64,000 bases of DNA from Candidatus Latescibacterota bacterium (GTDB lineage: Bacteria > Latescibacterota > UBA2968): the NCBI GenBank assembly GCA_022823725.1, contig JAJEHL010000005.1, positions 1 through 64,000 on the forward strand, written 5' to 3'. Of the stretch, positions 9,072 to 16,979 are shown piece after piece; the first letter of the stretch is position 1; every line of letters starts with the position of its first letter. The position numbers were made by a program, and so were the translations under genes. The notes beneath the pieces were generated by a model. The model worked only from the letters and a program-made list of their open reading frames with translations. It was not told where the DNA came from and did no database searches.

Positions 9072-9506
9072 ATGAGCGAAAATAAGCTGGCGTTTGATCA
9101 TATACACATCATCAGCGAGGATCCGCGAGCTTCGGCAACGTGGTACGTCGATAAGCTGGGCGCGACGATCAATGGCGAGATCGAACTTCGCAGCGCGCCG
9201 CAGATTAAAGTGGGGCTCGGAGGGATGACGCTTCTGATCCGAGGAAGACGATCTGGTGAAGATCCGTCTATGCCCGCGCCGATGCGAGATTTCGAGGATT
9301 ATTCGAGTCATAATGAATACGGCACCGATCACTTTGGTTTTACGTATCATGGCGACTTGCGGGCGTATTGCGAGGTGTTGCGCGATAGGGGAGTGAAATT
9401 TGTTGTCGAGCCGTGGGAATTTATACCAGGTAGCGGCGGTGTGATATGCTATATCGCCGCGCCTGATGGCGTGAGTATCGAGCTTGTTCAGGGAAGAGCG
9501 CGTTGA
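9072..9506 (+). CDS. VOC (glyoxalase/bleomycin-resistance) superfamily protein
   Basis: This 144-residue protein is a member of the vicinal-oxygen-chelate fold, with two paired beta-alpha-beta-beta-beta modules. Likely metal ligands are the histidine in FDHIHII near the start, the histidine in TDHFGF in the middle and the glutamate in VSIELVQ near the end. Possible activities include isomerisation, lyase or dioxygenase reactions; the substrate is unknown. ATG 9072 is preferred because GGAG lies 7 bases upstream inside the end of the previous gene. A GC-rich hairpin (GCGCGTT/AACGCGC, 9498-9519) spans its stop codon but has no T-run. Confidence 0.85.
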   Translation: MSENKLAFDHIHIISEDPRASATWYVDKLGATINGEIELRSAPQIKVGLGGMTLLIRGRRSGEDPSMPAPMRDFEDYSSHNEYGTDHFGFTYHGDLRAYCEVLRDRGVKFVVEPWEFIPGSGGVICYIAAPDGVSIELVQGRAR

Positions 9507-9538
9507 CTATAAAACGCGCCGTGGATAAAAATAGCATC

Positions 9539-9567
9539 TTGCCTCTTGAAGCCATCTGCATTATTTT
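9539..9567 (+). promoter_or_regulatory. Candidate promoter of the toxin-antitoxin pair
   Basis: TTGCCT (9539-9544) and TATTTT (9562-9567) are separated by 17 bases. Transcription would start near 9574, which supports the ATG at 9603 over the one at 9579 as the antitoxin start. Confidence 0.35.
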
Positions 9568-9602
9568 TAAGATAGGTTATGAAAACTCAAAAAGGAATCT
9601 TT

Positions 9603-9914
9603 ATGCCTCAGAAAATTACTGCTGTAATCGGTTCAGGCGATCAGTCAGGCACGCCGATAGCCTTGATGCAACAAGAACTTGCCAGAGCAAAAAGGAAGAT
9701 TCGTGCCATCAATGAAGATGTGCTGAACTCCAGGGGACTTACCGAAGATGAAGCGGATGCGGCCATTGAGGCAGGACTGATAGCAGCAGATCAGAAATAC
9801 TGGTGGCTTGAAGACTGGCAGAAGCGTTACCGAAAAGCTGAAGAGGATATTAGAAAAGGATGTATCCAGGAGTTTGATAGTCCCGAAGCATTTCTCAATT
9901 CCCTGCCTTCATGA
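9603..9914 (+). CDS. Putative type II antitoxin
   Basis: This 103-residue, mostly helical, charged protein directly precedes a RelE/ParE-type toxin and overlaps it by four bases (ATGA), the usual arrangement for an antitoxin. I do not recognise its DNA-binding family. The middle (QQELARAKRKIRAINED) is basic and helical, and the C-terminus (DSPEAFLNSL) resembles the toxin-wrapping tails of several antitoxins. ATG 9603 has AAAGGA about 8 bases upstream. Its function is inferred from position and size. Confidence 0.6.
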   Translation: MPQKITAVIGSGDQSGTPIALMQQELARAKRKIRAINEDVLNSRGLTEDEADAAIEAGLIAADQKYWWLEDWQKRYRKAEEDIRKGCIQEFDSPEAFLNSLPS

Positions 9915-10168
9915 GATACATCCAGACCAACCAATTCAGGGAGGCATTTGCAAAGCTCCCCCAACACATCCAACAACGAGCCAAAAAACAACTCGCCCTC
10001 TTTTTTCAAGATTATCGCTATCCCTCCTTGCAGACAAAAAAGATGGAAGGTCACAATGACCTCTTTGAAGGCAGAGTTACCAGAGGCTACCGCTTTATTT
10101 ATCGCATTACTGGTGATATTTGTTACATCATCGATATTGGCACACATGATATCCTAAACCGATATTGA
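9911..10168 (+). CDS. RelE/ParE-superfamily toxin
   Basis: This 85-residue basic protein has the RelE/ParE toxin pattern: an N-terminal helix pair (FREAFAKLPQHIQQRAKKQL), a beta sheet with RGYRFIYRI, and the C-terminal strand DIGTHDILNRY. RelE-type members cut mRNA at the ribosome, while ParE-type members poison gyrase. The sequence looks closer to the RelE/HigB-like ribonuclease side, but this is not certain. It overlaps the preceding putative antitoxin by ATGA. The pair is an accessory insertion between metabolic genes. Confidence 0.75.
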   Translation: MRYIQTNQFREAFAKLPQHIQQRAKKQLALFFQDYRYPSLQTKKMEGHNDLFEGRVTRGYRFIYRITGDICYIIDIGTHDILNRY

Positions 10169-10200
10169 TTATGTGTGTCGAATAAAAAAGGAGATTTGAT

Positions 10201-11097
10201 ATGTCGAAACAGAACTATCGCGTTGCGCCGCCGGGGTTTACGTGCGAGCAGTGGAACGAATTTCAGGAGGATGGCATGCTCGTTGTGGAAGATGCGTTGA
10301 CAGACGAGGAATGCGATCGCTATATCGAAATGATGGATGCTGCGGCTGCCCGCAGTGAAAAATACGATCCCGCGAAGTTTTTTGGTCCAAACAATATCGT
10401 GGAGCGGTATCCCGAATTTGCCGAGTTGATTGATCACCCCCGGCACATCGGCTTTATGCACGATGTGTATGGCGAATTGTTAAAACTCCATATTTCGCAA
10501 TTTTTCTTGCGTCCCCGCGATACCAGTCGCAACAAGTGGCATCCCGATGGCGCGCGCGCTTTGCCCTATGGCGTTTTTTCACCAGTGTTGCCCATACAAA
10601 TCAAAGTGGCGTATTGGCTGACTGATCTTCCCGAGCCGGACATGGGAAATTTTGTCTATATGCCCGGTAGCCATAAGGGGCAGTATTTTGATTTTTACGA
10701 TACCCATGACAAAGTTCCTGGCGAAAAGGTAATTTGCCCGAAGCGCGGCACAATGACGTTTATGCACTGCAATACATGGCATCGCGTAGCGCCGAATAAT
10801 ACGGATGTTGTGAGAAAGAACATCTTTTTGGCTTATTGTCCGTCGTGGATTTGCGAAGCGGACCGGCACCAATGTGATCCCGATTGGCTCGCTACACTGA
10901 ACCGCGAACAGCGCATTATTATGCGAAGTTACAATAGCGGATATGCGAGGACCAAGCCCGCGGCCAGTGAATTTCCGCTCTTTCTGGATAGGGAAACGGG
11001 TTCCGATCGAGACTATGGTGTTTGGCCCGATCACGTTGCGTTACATCGGCGCAAACGCATGACCACAGTTGAAAAATTTGAGTTGGCATCTACTTGA
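10201..11097 (+). CDS. Phytanoyl-CoA dioxygenase (PhyH) family Fe(II)/2-oxoglutarate oxygenase
   Basis: This 298-residue protein is a member of the PhyH family, which hydroxylates small molecules using Fe(II), O2 and 2-oxoglutarate. The iron-binding facial triad is readable: H114 and D116 in NKWHPDGAR, and H194 in CNTWHRVAPN. R205 is the likely 2-oxoglutarate-binding arginine. The start has AGGAG 8 bases upstream. The stop overlaps the start region of a 2-hydroxyacid dehydrogenase, so the two enzymes are probably made together, and a hydroxylated product may be oxidised by the partner. The family includes many uncharacterised catabolic enzymes, so the substrate is open. Confidence 0.88.
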   Translation: MSKQNYRVAPPGFTCEQWNEFQEDGMLVVEDALTDEECDRYIEMMDAAAARSEKYDPAKFFGPNNIVERYPEFAELIDHPRHIGFMHDVYGELLKLHISQFFLRPRDTSRNKWHPDGARALPYGVFSPVLPIQIKVAYWLTDLPEPDMGNFVYMPGSHKGQYFDFYDTHDKVPGEKVICPKRGTMTFMHCNTWHRVAPNNTDVVRKNIFLAYCPSWICEADRHQCDPDWLATLNREQRIIMRSYNSGYARTKPAASEFPLFLDRETGSDRDYGVWPDHVALHRRKRMTTVEKFELAST

Positions 11098-11111
11098 TGC
11101 AGGAGGCTGTT

Positions 11112-12056
11112 GTGAAGGTATTAATTAACGATCGCCTGGACGATCACCACCTGACGCAGATTCAATCGTCGGCTGAGGATATCGATCTGATTATCCCCGA
11201 GTCAAGTGATGATGCGCTGGATATTATGCCCGAAATTGACATCATTTTGGGGGGCATGAGCCGCGATATGTTCAAACGCGCCGAACGCCTGAAGTGGGTG
11301 CAGACCTGGGGCGCGGGTGTCGATGGAATGATGTATGCCGAGTTTGTCCATAGTGAGGTGATTCTGACGAGTGCAAAGGGCACTGTGGGCGTTCATTTGT
11401 CGGAACACGCGATGGCTCTTTTACTCGGATTGACCCGGGGAATTGCACGCGCGATCAGAACGGCTGATTGGGATGAGCGCATGCCGATCCGCCACGCATC
11501 GTGGGAATTGATCGATAAAACAATGGGGATTGTGGGGTTGGGGGGCACGGGAGGCGATGTGGCAATCCGGGCGCATGCGTTTGGCATGAAAATTATCGCT
11601 GTTGATCCAGAGGATGTCGAGGTGCCAGACTGTGTAGAGGCCTGCTGGAAGATGGATCGCTTTTACGATCTTTTATCCGCGTCTGACATCGTGGTGGTCT
11701 GCTGTCCGTTGACAGAGGAAACACGCGGACTTTTCGACCGCCTGGCATTTGAGAAGATGCAGAATCACGCGCTTTTGGTCAATGTCACGCGGGGTAAAAT
11801 TATGGATGAAGCATCTCTGGTTGAGGCATTGGAAACCGGACAGATTGCCGGGGCGGGGTTGGATGTGACGCCGCAAGAGCCATTGCCCGATAGTCATCCG
11901 TTGTGGCATATGCCCAATGTTATTATCACACCGCATACTGCGGGAGGATCTCCCAATAGGCAGGACCGCATTGTGAAACTGTTTTGCGAAAACTTGCGGC
12001 GTTTTCTGAATGGGGAAGATATGCTGAGTGTGATCGATAAAAATAAAGGATATTGA
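11112..12056 (+). CDS. D-isomer-specific 2-hydroxyacid dehydrogenase
   Basis: This 314-residue NAD-dependent enzyme interconverts 2-hydroxy and 2-oxo acids. The nucleotide-binding motif is visible in MGIVGLGGTGGDVAIRAHAF, the catalytic arginine in NVTRGK, and the catalytic histidine in ITPHTAGG. The start is uncertain: GTG 11112 has AGGAGG 5 bases upstream, while ATG 11097 overlaps the PhyH stop (TGATG) and would add five residues. Either way the gene is coupled to the PhyH gene. It lacks a downstream terminator; instead a new promoter lies 13 bases past the stop. Confidence 0.87.
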   Translation: MKVLINDRLDDHHLTQIQSSAEDIDLIIPESSDDALDIMPEIDIILGGMSRDMFKRAERLKWVQTWGAGVDGMMYAEFVHSEVILTSAKGTVGVHLSEHAMALLLGLTRGIARAIRTADWDERMPIRHASWELIDKTMGIVGLGGTGGDVAIRAHAFGMKIIAVDPEDVEVPDCVEACWKMDRFYDLLSASDIVVVCCPLTEETRGLFDRLAFEKMQNHALLVNVTRGKIMDEASLVEALETGQIAGAGLDVTPQEPLPDSHPLWHMPNVIITPHTAGGSPNRQDRIVKLFCENLRRFLNGEDMLSVIDKNKGY

Positions 12057-12068
12057 ATCCGTTTTCTC

Positions 12069-12097
12069 TTGACACAATGTTACAAATATATTGATAT
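12069..12097 (+). promoter_or_regulatory. Sigma-70-type promoter ahead of the structured RNA
   Basis: TTGACA (12069-12074) is followed after exactly 17 bases by TGATAT (12092-12097), predicting a start near 12104. A perfect TATAAT at 12133-12138, without a good -35 box, could give a second start near 12145. The 12057-12361 gap contains this promoter, the structured RNA and a repeat, but no gene. Confidence 0.55.
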
Positions 12098-12144
12098 TTA
12101 CAACGAAACATATACTGGAATGTATTACTCAGTATAATTCTATG

Positions 12145-12244
12145 ATTTAATGGTCTCGGGCAAGGGTGACCCGAGGTCATGTGCCCTTCTCTCAAGTAGG
12201 AATCCCTGTGTTGGGGTCACCGAATCGGGAGAAGGGCGTTTTTT
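12145..12244 (+). ncRNA. Candidate structured RNA (small RNA or cis-regulatory leader) ending in a terminator
   Basis: About 100 bases have strong, competing pairing potential. CTCGGG (12155-12160) pairs with CCCGAG (12170-12175). GGTGACCC (12165-12172) is perfectly complementary to GGGTCACC (12214-12221). GCCCTTCTC (12183-12191) pairs with GAGAAGGGC (12229-12237), which is followed by six Ts and looks like the terminator. The second and third helices cross, so they form either a pseudoknot or alternative folds, as in a switch. I compared it by eye with common riboswitch and SRP-RNA motifs and found no match. It may be a free small RNA or a leader controlling the transporter gene that starts 118 bases later. 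Confidence 0.55.
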
Positions 12245-12290
12245 GTGTGGCAGCACCTCCTTAAGACGTTATATTAGGCGTTAAAAGCAG

Positions 12291-12340
12291 GTAAGAGGTA
12301 AGACGTAAGGGGTGAGAGGGATGCCTTTAACGTCTCACGT
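12291..12340. repeat. GTAAGACGTAAG-type short repeat
   Basis: GTAAGAG, GTAAGACG and TAAGGGG copies are followed by an inverted CGTCTCACGT. It lies between the structured RNA and the transporter start, and resembles other short intergenic repeat families in this window. Confidence 0.5.
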
Positions 12341-12361
12341 TTTTCGTATAGAGGTTTTTGA

Positions 12362-14308
12362 GTGGCTTTAGCAAGAGAAGCTGTTGTTCCTGAATCTGCC
12401 AGATCCACCGTGACATTCCGCGCACTCGTTTTGGGTACTTTTCTCACGGTGATGGCGACAATTGCCGGGTCTTACGCGAGATTTATTCTCCACACTACGA
12501 GATTGGATCAAAACCATCTTTCAGTCGCTGCTGTTTTTCCCATTGTTGTGATCGCGCTCGTGCTTTTGCGCCCGCTCAAGCTAAGTCGGGGCGAGCTTAT
12601 TGTCATGTTTTCTATGGCATTGATTGGCGCGACTATGCCCACGTATTTTGTCGGGAAATTGATCGCCAATTTTACGGTGCCGTATTATCTGGCAACCCCT
12701 GAGAATCAGTGGGCGACCTATTATGAGCCCTATTTGCCAGAGTGGTCTATTCTGCCCGCCAGCGAATCTCTGCGATGGTTTTTTGAAGGACTACCGCGCG
12801 GGGTTTCCGTGCCGTGGGATGCGTGGATTGTGCCCGTGTTCTGGTGGATGACTGTAATTGCGGCTTTTTATGGTTGCTGTCTTTTTTTAATGGTCATTCT
12901 GCGAAAACAGTGGATAGAGTACGAGCGCATTGACTACCCGCTGATGGAAATGCCTTTGGCTGTGATGGAAGAGGACAAAAGGCAGGGCTTTTTTCCAATT
13001 CCCATTATGAATAACCCGTTGTTCTGGGCGGGTTTTAGTCTTACGTTGTGTATTATCCTGTGGAATGTTATTTCTTATTTTAGTCCGACTTTTCCGACGA
13101 TTCCATGGCGCTTTGCGAGTATTCAGTTTGGGCGCGAATTTCCCCCCATTCCCGTGCGTCTATATCTGATGGTTGTGGGCTTTGGGTATTTTATAAATCT
13201 GGATATTTCGCTGAGTCTGTGGGTGTTCAATGTGCTGACCAATCTGGAAAATGGATTTTTTAACCGCTTTGGCCTAAAAGCCGGTGCAGATGAGGAGTAT
13301 TCCACAGGCCCCCTGGCGATGGGCGCGCAATCTATGGGGGCGTTCATTGTGGTGGTACTCGTGGGTTTCTGGATGGCACGCGGGCACTTGCGCGGGGTTT
13401 TTCGCAAGGCATTTTATCGCGATGACTCGGTTGACGATTCCGATGAGATTGTTTCGTATCGCACGGCGGTTTTTGGTCTTATGGCCTGTTCTGCCTACCT
13501 GATTGTGTGGCATTTGGCAACGGGCATGGCGTTTAAGTATATCCCGATTTTTCTTTTTGGTGCTCTGGTCATGTATCTGGGGATTACGCGGGTTATTGCA
13601 GAGACCGGTCTGATTTCTATTCGCGCCCCCCTGATGCCGCAACCTTTTGCCATGTTTGTGATGGGGTCAGATGTGCTTTCACAACAGACGCAGGTTTCTA
13701 TCGCGCTTTCGTATTCATGGTGCAGCGATACAAAAACCACAATTATGCCCGCGCTTGCCCATTCCGTAAAGCTTTACGATACTATTCGGGTCAATCAGCG
13801 AAGGTTGATCATTCCCATTGTTCTGGCAATGGGTGCCGGGGTGTTGGCTACATTTGTCTATACAATTTATATGGGTTATTTGAATGGCGCTGCAAATTAC
13901 GGCGGTATTTTTCACGGGGGTCTCGCGCGGTTTCCCTGGGATAATCTGGTCAAGAAGTCGAAAGATCCATTTTCTGTGCAGTGGTTGCCTATTATGTATA
14001 TGAGTATTGGCGCTGTGGTGACGCTGCTTTTTATGATTTTGCGCTATCGAGTCGCGTGGTGGCCGCTTCATCCGATTGGGTTTGCAGCCGGGCCGGTTTA
14101 TCCGGTTAATAATGTCATTTTTGCAATTTTTCTCGCTTGGGCGATCAAGTCTATTGTTTTGCGGATTGGGGGTATTCGCGCTTATCGCACTGGTCGGCCG
14201 TTTTTTATAGGGCTTATTATGGGGCATTTTGTGGGGGCTGGCATTTCGTTTGTCGTCGATATGATCTGGTTTCCGGGACAGGGGCATAGTATTCCGTTTT
14301 CGGATTAA
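12362..14308 (+). CDS. Polytopic membrane protein of the DUF6785/DUF6784 (OPT-like) type
   Basis: This 648-residue integral membrane protein has about 14 hydrophobic segments spread over its length, starting with RALVLGTFLTVMATIAGSY. It resembles the large DUF6785-type proteins distantly related to oligopeptide transporters; this assignment is from memory of the family pattern and is not certain. The start is GTG 12362, with AGAGG about 8 bases upstream. It opens a long same-strand array of sugar-acid enzymes and is the obvious candidate for the uptake step. A structured RNA lies just upstream. Confidence 0.7.
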   Translation: MALAREAVVPESARSTVTFRALVLGTFLTVMATIAGSYARFILHTTRLDQNHLSVAAVFPIVVIALVLLRPLKLSRGELIVMFSMALIGATMPTYFVGKLIANFTVPYYLATPENQWATYYEPYLPEWSILPASESLRWFFEGLPRGVSVPWDAWIVPVFWWMTVIAAFYGCCLFLMVILRKQWIEYERIDYPLMEMPLAVMEEDKRQGFFPIPIMNNPLFWAGFSLTLCIILWNVISYFSPTFPTIPWRFASIQFGREFPPIPVRLYLMVVGFGYFINLDISLSLWVFNVLTNLENGFFNRFGLKAGADEEYSTGPLAMGAQSMGAFIVVVLVGFWMARGHLRGVFRKAFYRDDSVDDSDEIVSYRTAVFGLMACSAYLIVWHLATGMAFKYIPIFLFGALVMYLGITRVIAETGLISIRAPLMPQPFAMFVMGSDVLSQQTQVSIALSYSWCSDTKTTIMPALAHSVKLYDTIRVNQRRLIIPIVLAMGAGVLATFVYTIYMGYLNGAANYGGIFHGGLARFPWDNLVKKSKDPFSVQWLPIMYMSIGAVVTLLFMILRYRVAWWPLHPIGFAAGPVYPVNNVIFAIFLAWAIKSIVLRIGGIRAYRTGRPFFIGLIMGHFVGAGISFVVDMIWFPGQGHSIPFSD

Positions 14309-14340
14309 TCCGCAGATGAACGCAGATGAACGCAGATGAA
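14308..14340. repeat. ACGCAGATGA tandem repeat
   Basis: Three head-to-tail copies of CGCAGATGAA follow the stop codon of the transporter. A related copy occurs at 45841-45871, and a reverse-strand relative at 61774-61826. Confidence 0.8.
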
Positions 14341-14386
14341 AGGCAAAGAGGGGGCGTCTCGCGTCTTAAGGGTGGTGGGGTCGGGC

Positions 14387-14414
14387 GAACTGACAACTGA
14401 CAACTGACGACTGG
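14387..14414. repeat. AACTGAC tandem repeat
   Basis: Three and a half copies of the 7-base unit AACTGAC, the last one altered to GACTGG, lie immediately before the ribosome-binding region of the next gene. Confidence 0.75.
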
Positions 14415-14423
14415 AGTTTTGAA

Positions 14424-15515
14424 ATGCAAATTACAGGTATTGAACTCGATGCCGTGCAGGTCAATCACCGGGGGGATTGGGTGTTTGTACATGTACTTAC
14501 GGATGAGGGTATCCAGGGTATAGGGGAGATGCGTTCGGGCAACAATTATGCGGCGCAACTATCGGCTTTGCGTGATCTGGGTGAATCGGCCAAAGGGTGC
14601 GACCCGAGAAAAATTGAAGCTCTTGTGTCGCGCTATACAAGCACAGAACGCACAAAGGTGGAATTGTTCGCCTTGAGTGCGTTTGAACAAGCACTATGGG
14701 ATATTTTGGGCAAATCGCTCAATGCACCTGTTCACGCGCTTTTGGGAGGCGCGTGTCGAGATGAGATCCGGTTATATGCGAATATCAATCGGGCGACGAC
14801 AGACCGTTCACCTGAGGGATTTGCTAAAAATGCGGCGGCGGCGGTGGCAGAGGGATTTGATGCGGTCAAGCTGGACCCTTTTGATGGGGTACGCGGTGCC
14901 GACAATGCCAGAGACGCTGCAAGGGGTATTGCGTGTATGCAAGCAGTCCGCGAAGCCATAGGGACAGAGGTCGATTTGCTCGTGGATTGTCACAGTAAGT
15001 TCACGGTTCGCGGCGCAATTGAGGTTGCGGATGAGGTGCGCGATGTCAATCTATTCTGGTTTGAGCAACCCACACCCGAAGCGAGTCTCGATAATTGTCT
15101 CGCTGTTAAAGAAAGGTGTGGATTGACCATTGCGGGAGGCGAGCAGCGGGGATTGCGGCGAGATTGGGTTGAGGTGGTGGAGAATCTCAGCATGCATATT
15201 CCCATGCCCGATGTGACGGTTGTGGGCGGTATCGGCGAGTTAAAAAAAATAGGGGATATGCTCCATGCCTGGGGATTGCCCACGGCGCCACATGGTCCTT
15301 TTGGTCCGGTTGTGATTGCGGCTGGCGTGCATGCGATGGCGTCTTTGCCGGGGTTTCTCATTCTGGAATACGGCTGGGGCGAGATTCCCTGGCGAAAGGA
15401 TTTGACCATTCCCGGCGAGGAGGTTGTGAATGGGCGCATTCGCATCAATGATCGACCGGGTCTGGGCGTTGAATTAAATCCCGAGATGGTAGAGAAGCAC
15501 AGAATTCAAGTGTAA
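14424..15515 (+). CDS. Enolase-superfamily sugar-acid dehydratase or racemase (mandelate racemase subgroup)
   Basis: This 363-residue protein has a complete mandelate-racemase-type active site in the expected order. The strand-2 lysine is in DAVKLDPF. Metal ligands are in DLLVDCH, WFEQPTPE and AGGEQRG. The His-Asp catalytic dyad is supplied by MPDVTVVGG and TAPHGPFGP. Members commonly dehydrate acid sugars such as gluconate, galactonate or mannonate. KxD at strand 2, rather than KxK, points to a sugar-acid dehydratase more than a racemase. The neighbouring transporter and TIM-barrel isomerase fit that role. Confidence 0.87.
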   Translation: MQITGIELDAVQVNHRGDWVFVHVLTDEGIQGIGEMRSGNNYAAQLSALRDLGESAKGCDPRKIEALVSRYTSTERTKVELFALSAFEQALWDILGKSLNAPVHALLGGACRDEIRLYANINRATTDRSPEGFAKNAAAAVAEGFDAVKLDPFDGVRGADNARDAARGIACMQAVREAIGTEVDLLVDCHSKFTVRGAIEVADEVRDVNLFWFEQPTPEASLDNCLAVKERCGLTIAGGEQRGLRRDWVEVVENLSMHIPMPDVTVVGGIGELKKIGDMLHAWGLPTAPHGPFGPVVIAAGVHAMASLPGFLILEYGWGEIPWRKDLTIPGEEVVNGRIRINDRPGLGVELNPEMVEKHRIQV

Positions 15516-15546
15516 ATACAATAGTGATAACACAAAGGAGCATTTG

Positions 15547-16404
15547 ATGTTTAAAAGTCTCAATGCGGGTGCTATTGGCGTAAGAGGAAGCGTTGATGAG
15601 TTGATCGGCTATGCAAAACGCGCTGGATTTCAGGGGGTTGATCCCAATATTCAGGAGATAACTTCTCTGGTCAATGCGCATGGTGCAGAACATGTGAAAG
15701 GGCTGTTTGCCGATGCCGGTTTGAGAATGGGCGCGTGGGGGTTGTCTGTGAATTGGCGGGGAGATGAAGCCGAGTACAAAGCAGGTCTGGCGAAGTTGAC
15801 CGATTTTGCTGCTGCAGGTGCTGCGGTGGGAGCTACGCGAGTTGCTCAATGGGTGCCTGCGGCTTCTGAAGACCTCAAATTTGGCGACAATTTCAGGTGG
15901 CATATTGATCGCTTTAAGCCGATTGCCGAAATTCTGGGTGAACATGGATGCAGTCTGGGGCTGGAATTTATCGGACCGCGCACGCTACGGGAGGATAAAC
16001 CTTATGGATTTATTCACTCGATGGATGGCATGCTCGCACTTGGCCATGCTATTGGCACGGGTAATGTGGGATTGCTTCTCGATTGCTGGCACTGGTACAC
16101 GGGTTTGGGGACGATATCAGATCTGATGGGGTTGACGGCTGACGATGTGGTGCATGTTCACGTCAATGATGCACCCGATGGCGTTTATGTGGGCGATCAG
16201 ATTGACAACAAACGCGCTTTGCCAGGTGAGACGGGTGTGATTGATCTGGTTGGTTTTTTGAGCGCGCTGCAAAAAATTGGCTATGATGGTCCAGTGTCGC
16301 CCGAGCCTTTTAGCCAGTCGGTGCGAGAAATGGCAGCGCAAGATGCCGTGCAAACAACGCACGACGCGCTGGATAAGGGATGGCAAGCCGCTCAGTTATC
16401 CTGA
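15547..16404 (+). CDS. Sugar phosphate isomerase/epimerase family TIM-barrel enzyme
   Basis: This 285-residue protein is a xylose-isomerase-like TIM barrel (AP-endonuclease 2 fold) related to hydroxypyruvate isomerases and ketose epimerases. The expected metal-binding residues are visible: a glutamate in LGLEFIG, an aspartate and histidine in LLDCWHWYTG, a histidine in VHVHVND and a glutamate in VSPEPFS near the end. ATG 15547 has AAAGGAG upstream. It follows the dehydratase by 31 bases, and the SIS-domain gene starts 11 bases after it, suggesting a shared catabolic transcript. Confidence 0.85.
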   Translation: MFKSLNAGAIGVRGSVDELIGYAKRAGFQGVDPNIQEITSLVNAHGAEHVKGLFADAGLRMGAWGLSVNWRGDEAEYKAGLAKLTDFAAAGAAVGATRVAQWVPAASEDLKFGDNFRWHIDRFKPIAEILGEHGCSLGLEFIGPRTLREDKPYGFIHSMDGMLALGHAIGTGNVGLLLDCWHWYTGLGTISDLMGLTADDVVHVHVNDAPDGVYVGDQIDNKRALPGETGVIDLVGFLSALQKIGYDGPVSPEPFSQSVREMAAQDAVQTTHDALDKGWQAAQLS

Positions 16405-16415
16405 GGAGGATTTCG

Positions 16416-16970
16416 ATGGAGGCTTTTGTCGAGAATTACATCGCGCAAAATTTGACTTTGCTCAAGTCGCTGGATGCCAGGGAGATTGCCCGTATTATTG
16501 CCGAGTTTGAGAAGGCGAGAGATGCGCGCAAGAGAATTTATGCCATCGGCAATGGGGGCAGCGCGAGTACGGCGTCGCATTTTGTGAACGATATGGGCAA
16601 GGGTGCTTCAATTGGGCGCGAAACGCGCTTTAAGACGATTCCGCTGACGGATAATGTGGAATGGATGACGGCGCTGAGCAATGATTTGTGCTACGAAGAT
16701 GTATATGTTGAGCAATTGAAAAATTTTGCAGAACCCGGCGATGTTTTGCTGGCGATAAGCGGCAGTGGAAATTCCGAAAATGTGTTGCGGGCGGTGCGGT
16801 ATGCCAACGAGGTTGGCTGTGTCACTATTGGGTTTACGGGATTTGAGGGCGGAAAGCTGAGAGAGCTTGTTCAACATTGTGTGGTGATTCCCTCTGACCA
16901 CATGGGGCGCATCGAAGATATGCATCTTATTTTGCAGCACATGATCTGTTATTATTTTATGGAACAGTGA
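16416..16970 (+). CDS. SIS-domain phosphosugar isomerase (GmhA/DiaA-like)
   Basis: This 184-residue single SIS-domain protein resembles sedoheptulose-7-phosphate isomerase GmhA and its relative DiaA. The phosphosugar-binding loops are GNGGSAST (45-52) and AISGSGNSENVL. A histidine in LQHMICYYF at the end matches the catalytic or zinc-binding helix position. ATG 16416 has GAGGAGG upstream. No other heptose-synthesis genes are nearby, so conversion of a phosphosugar in the surrounding pathway is as likely as lipopolysaccharide synthesis. Confidence 0.82.
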   Translation: MEAFVENYIAQNLTLLKSLDAREIARIIAEFEKARDARKRIYAIGNGGSASTASHFVNDMGKGASIGRETRFKTIPLTDNVEWMTALSNDLCYEDVYVEQLKNFAEPGDVLLAISGSGNSENVLRAVRYANEVGCVTIGFTGFEGGKLRELVQHCVVIPSDHMGRIEDMHLILQHMICYYFMEQ

Positions 16971-16979
16971 GCATCATGC

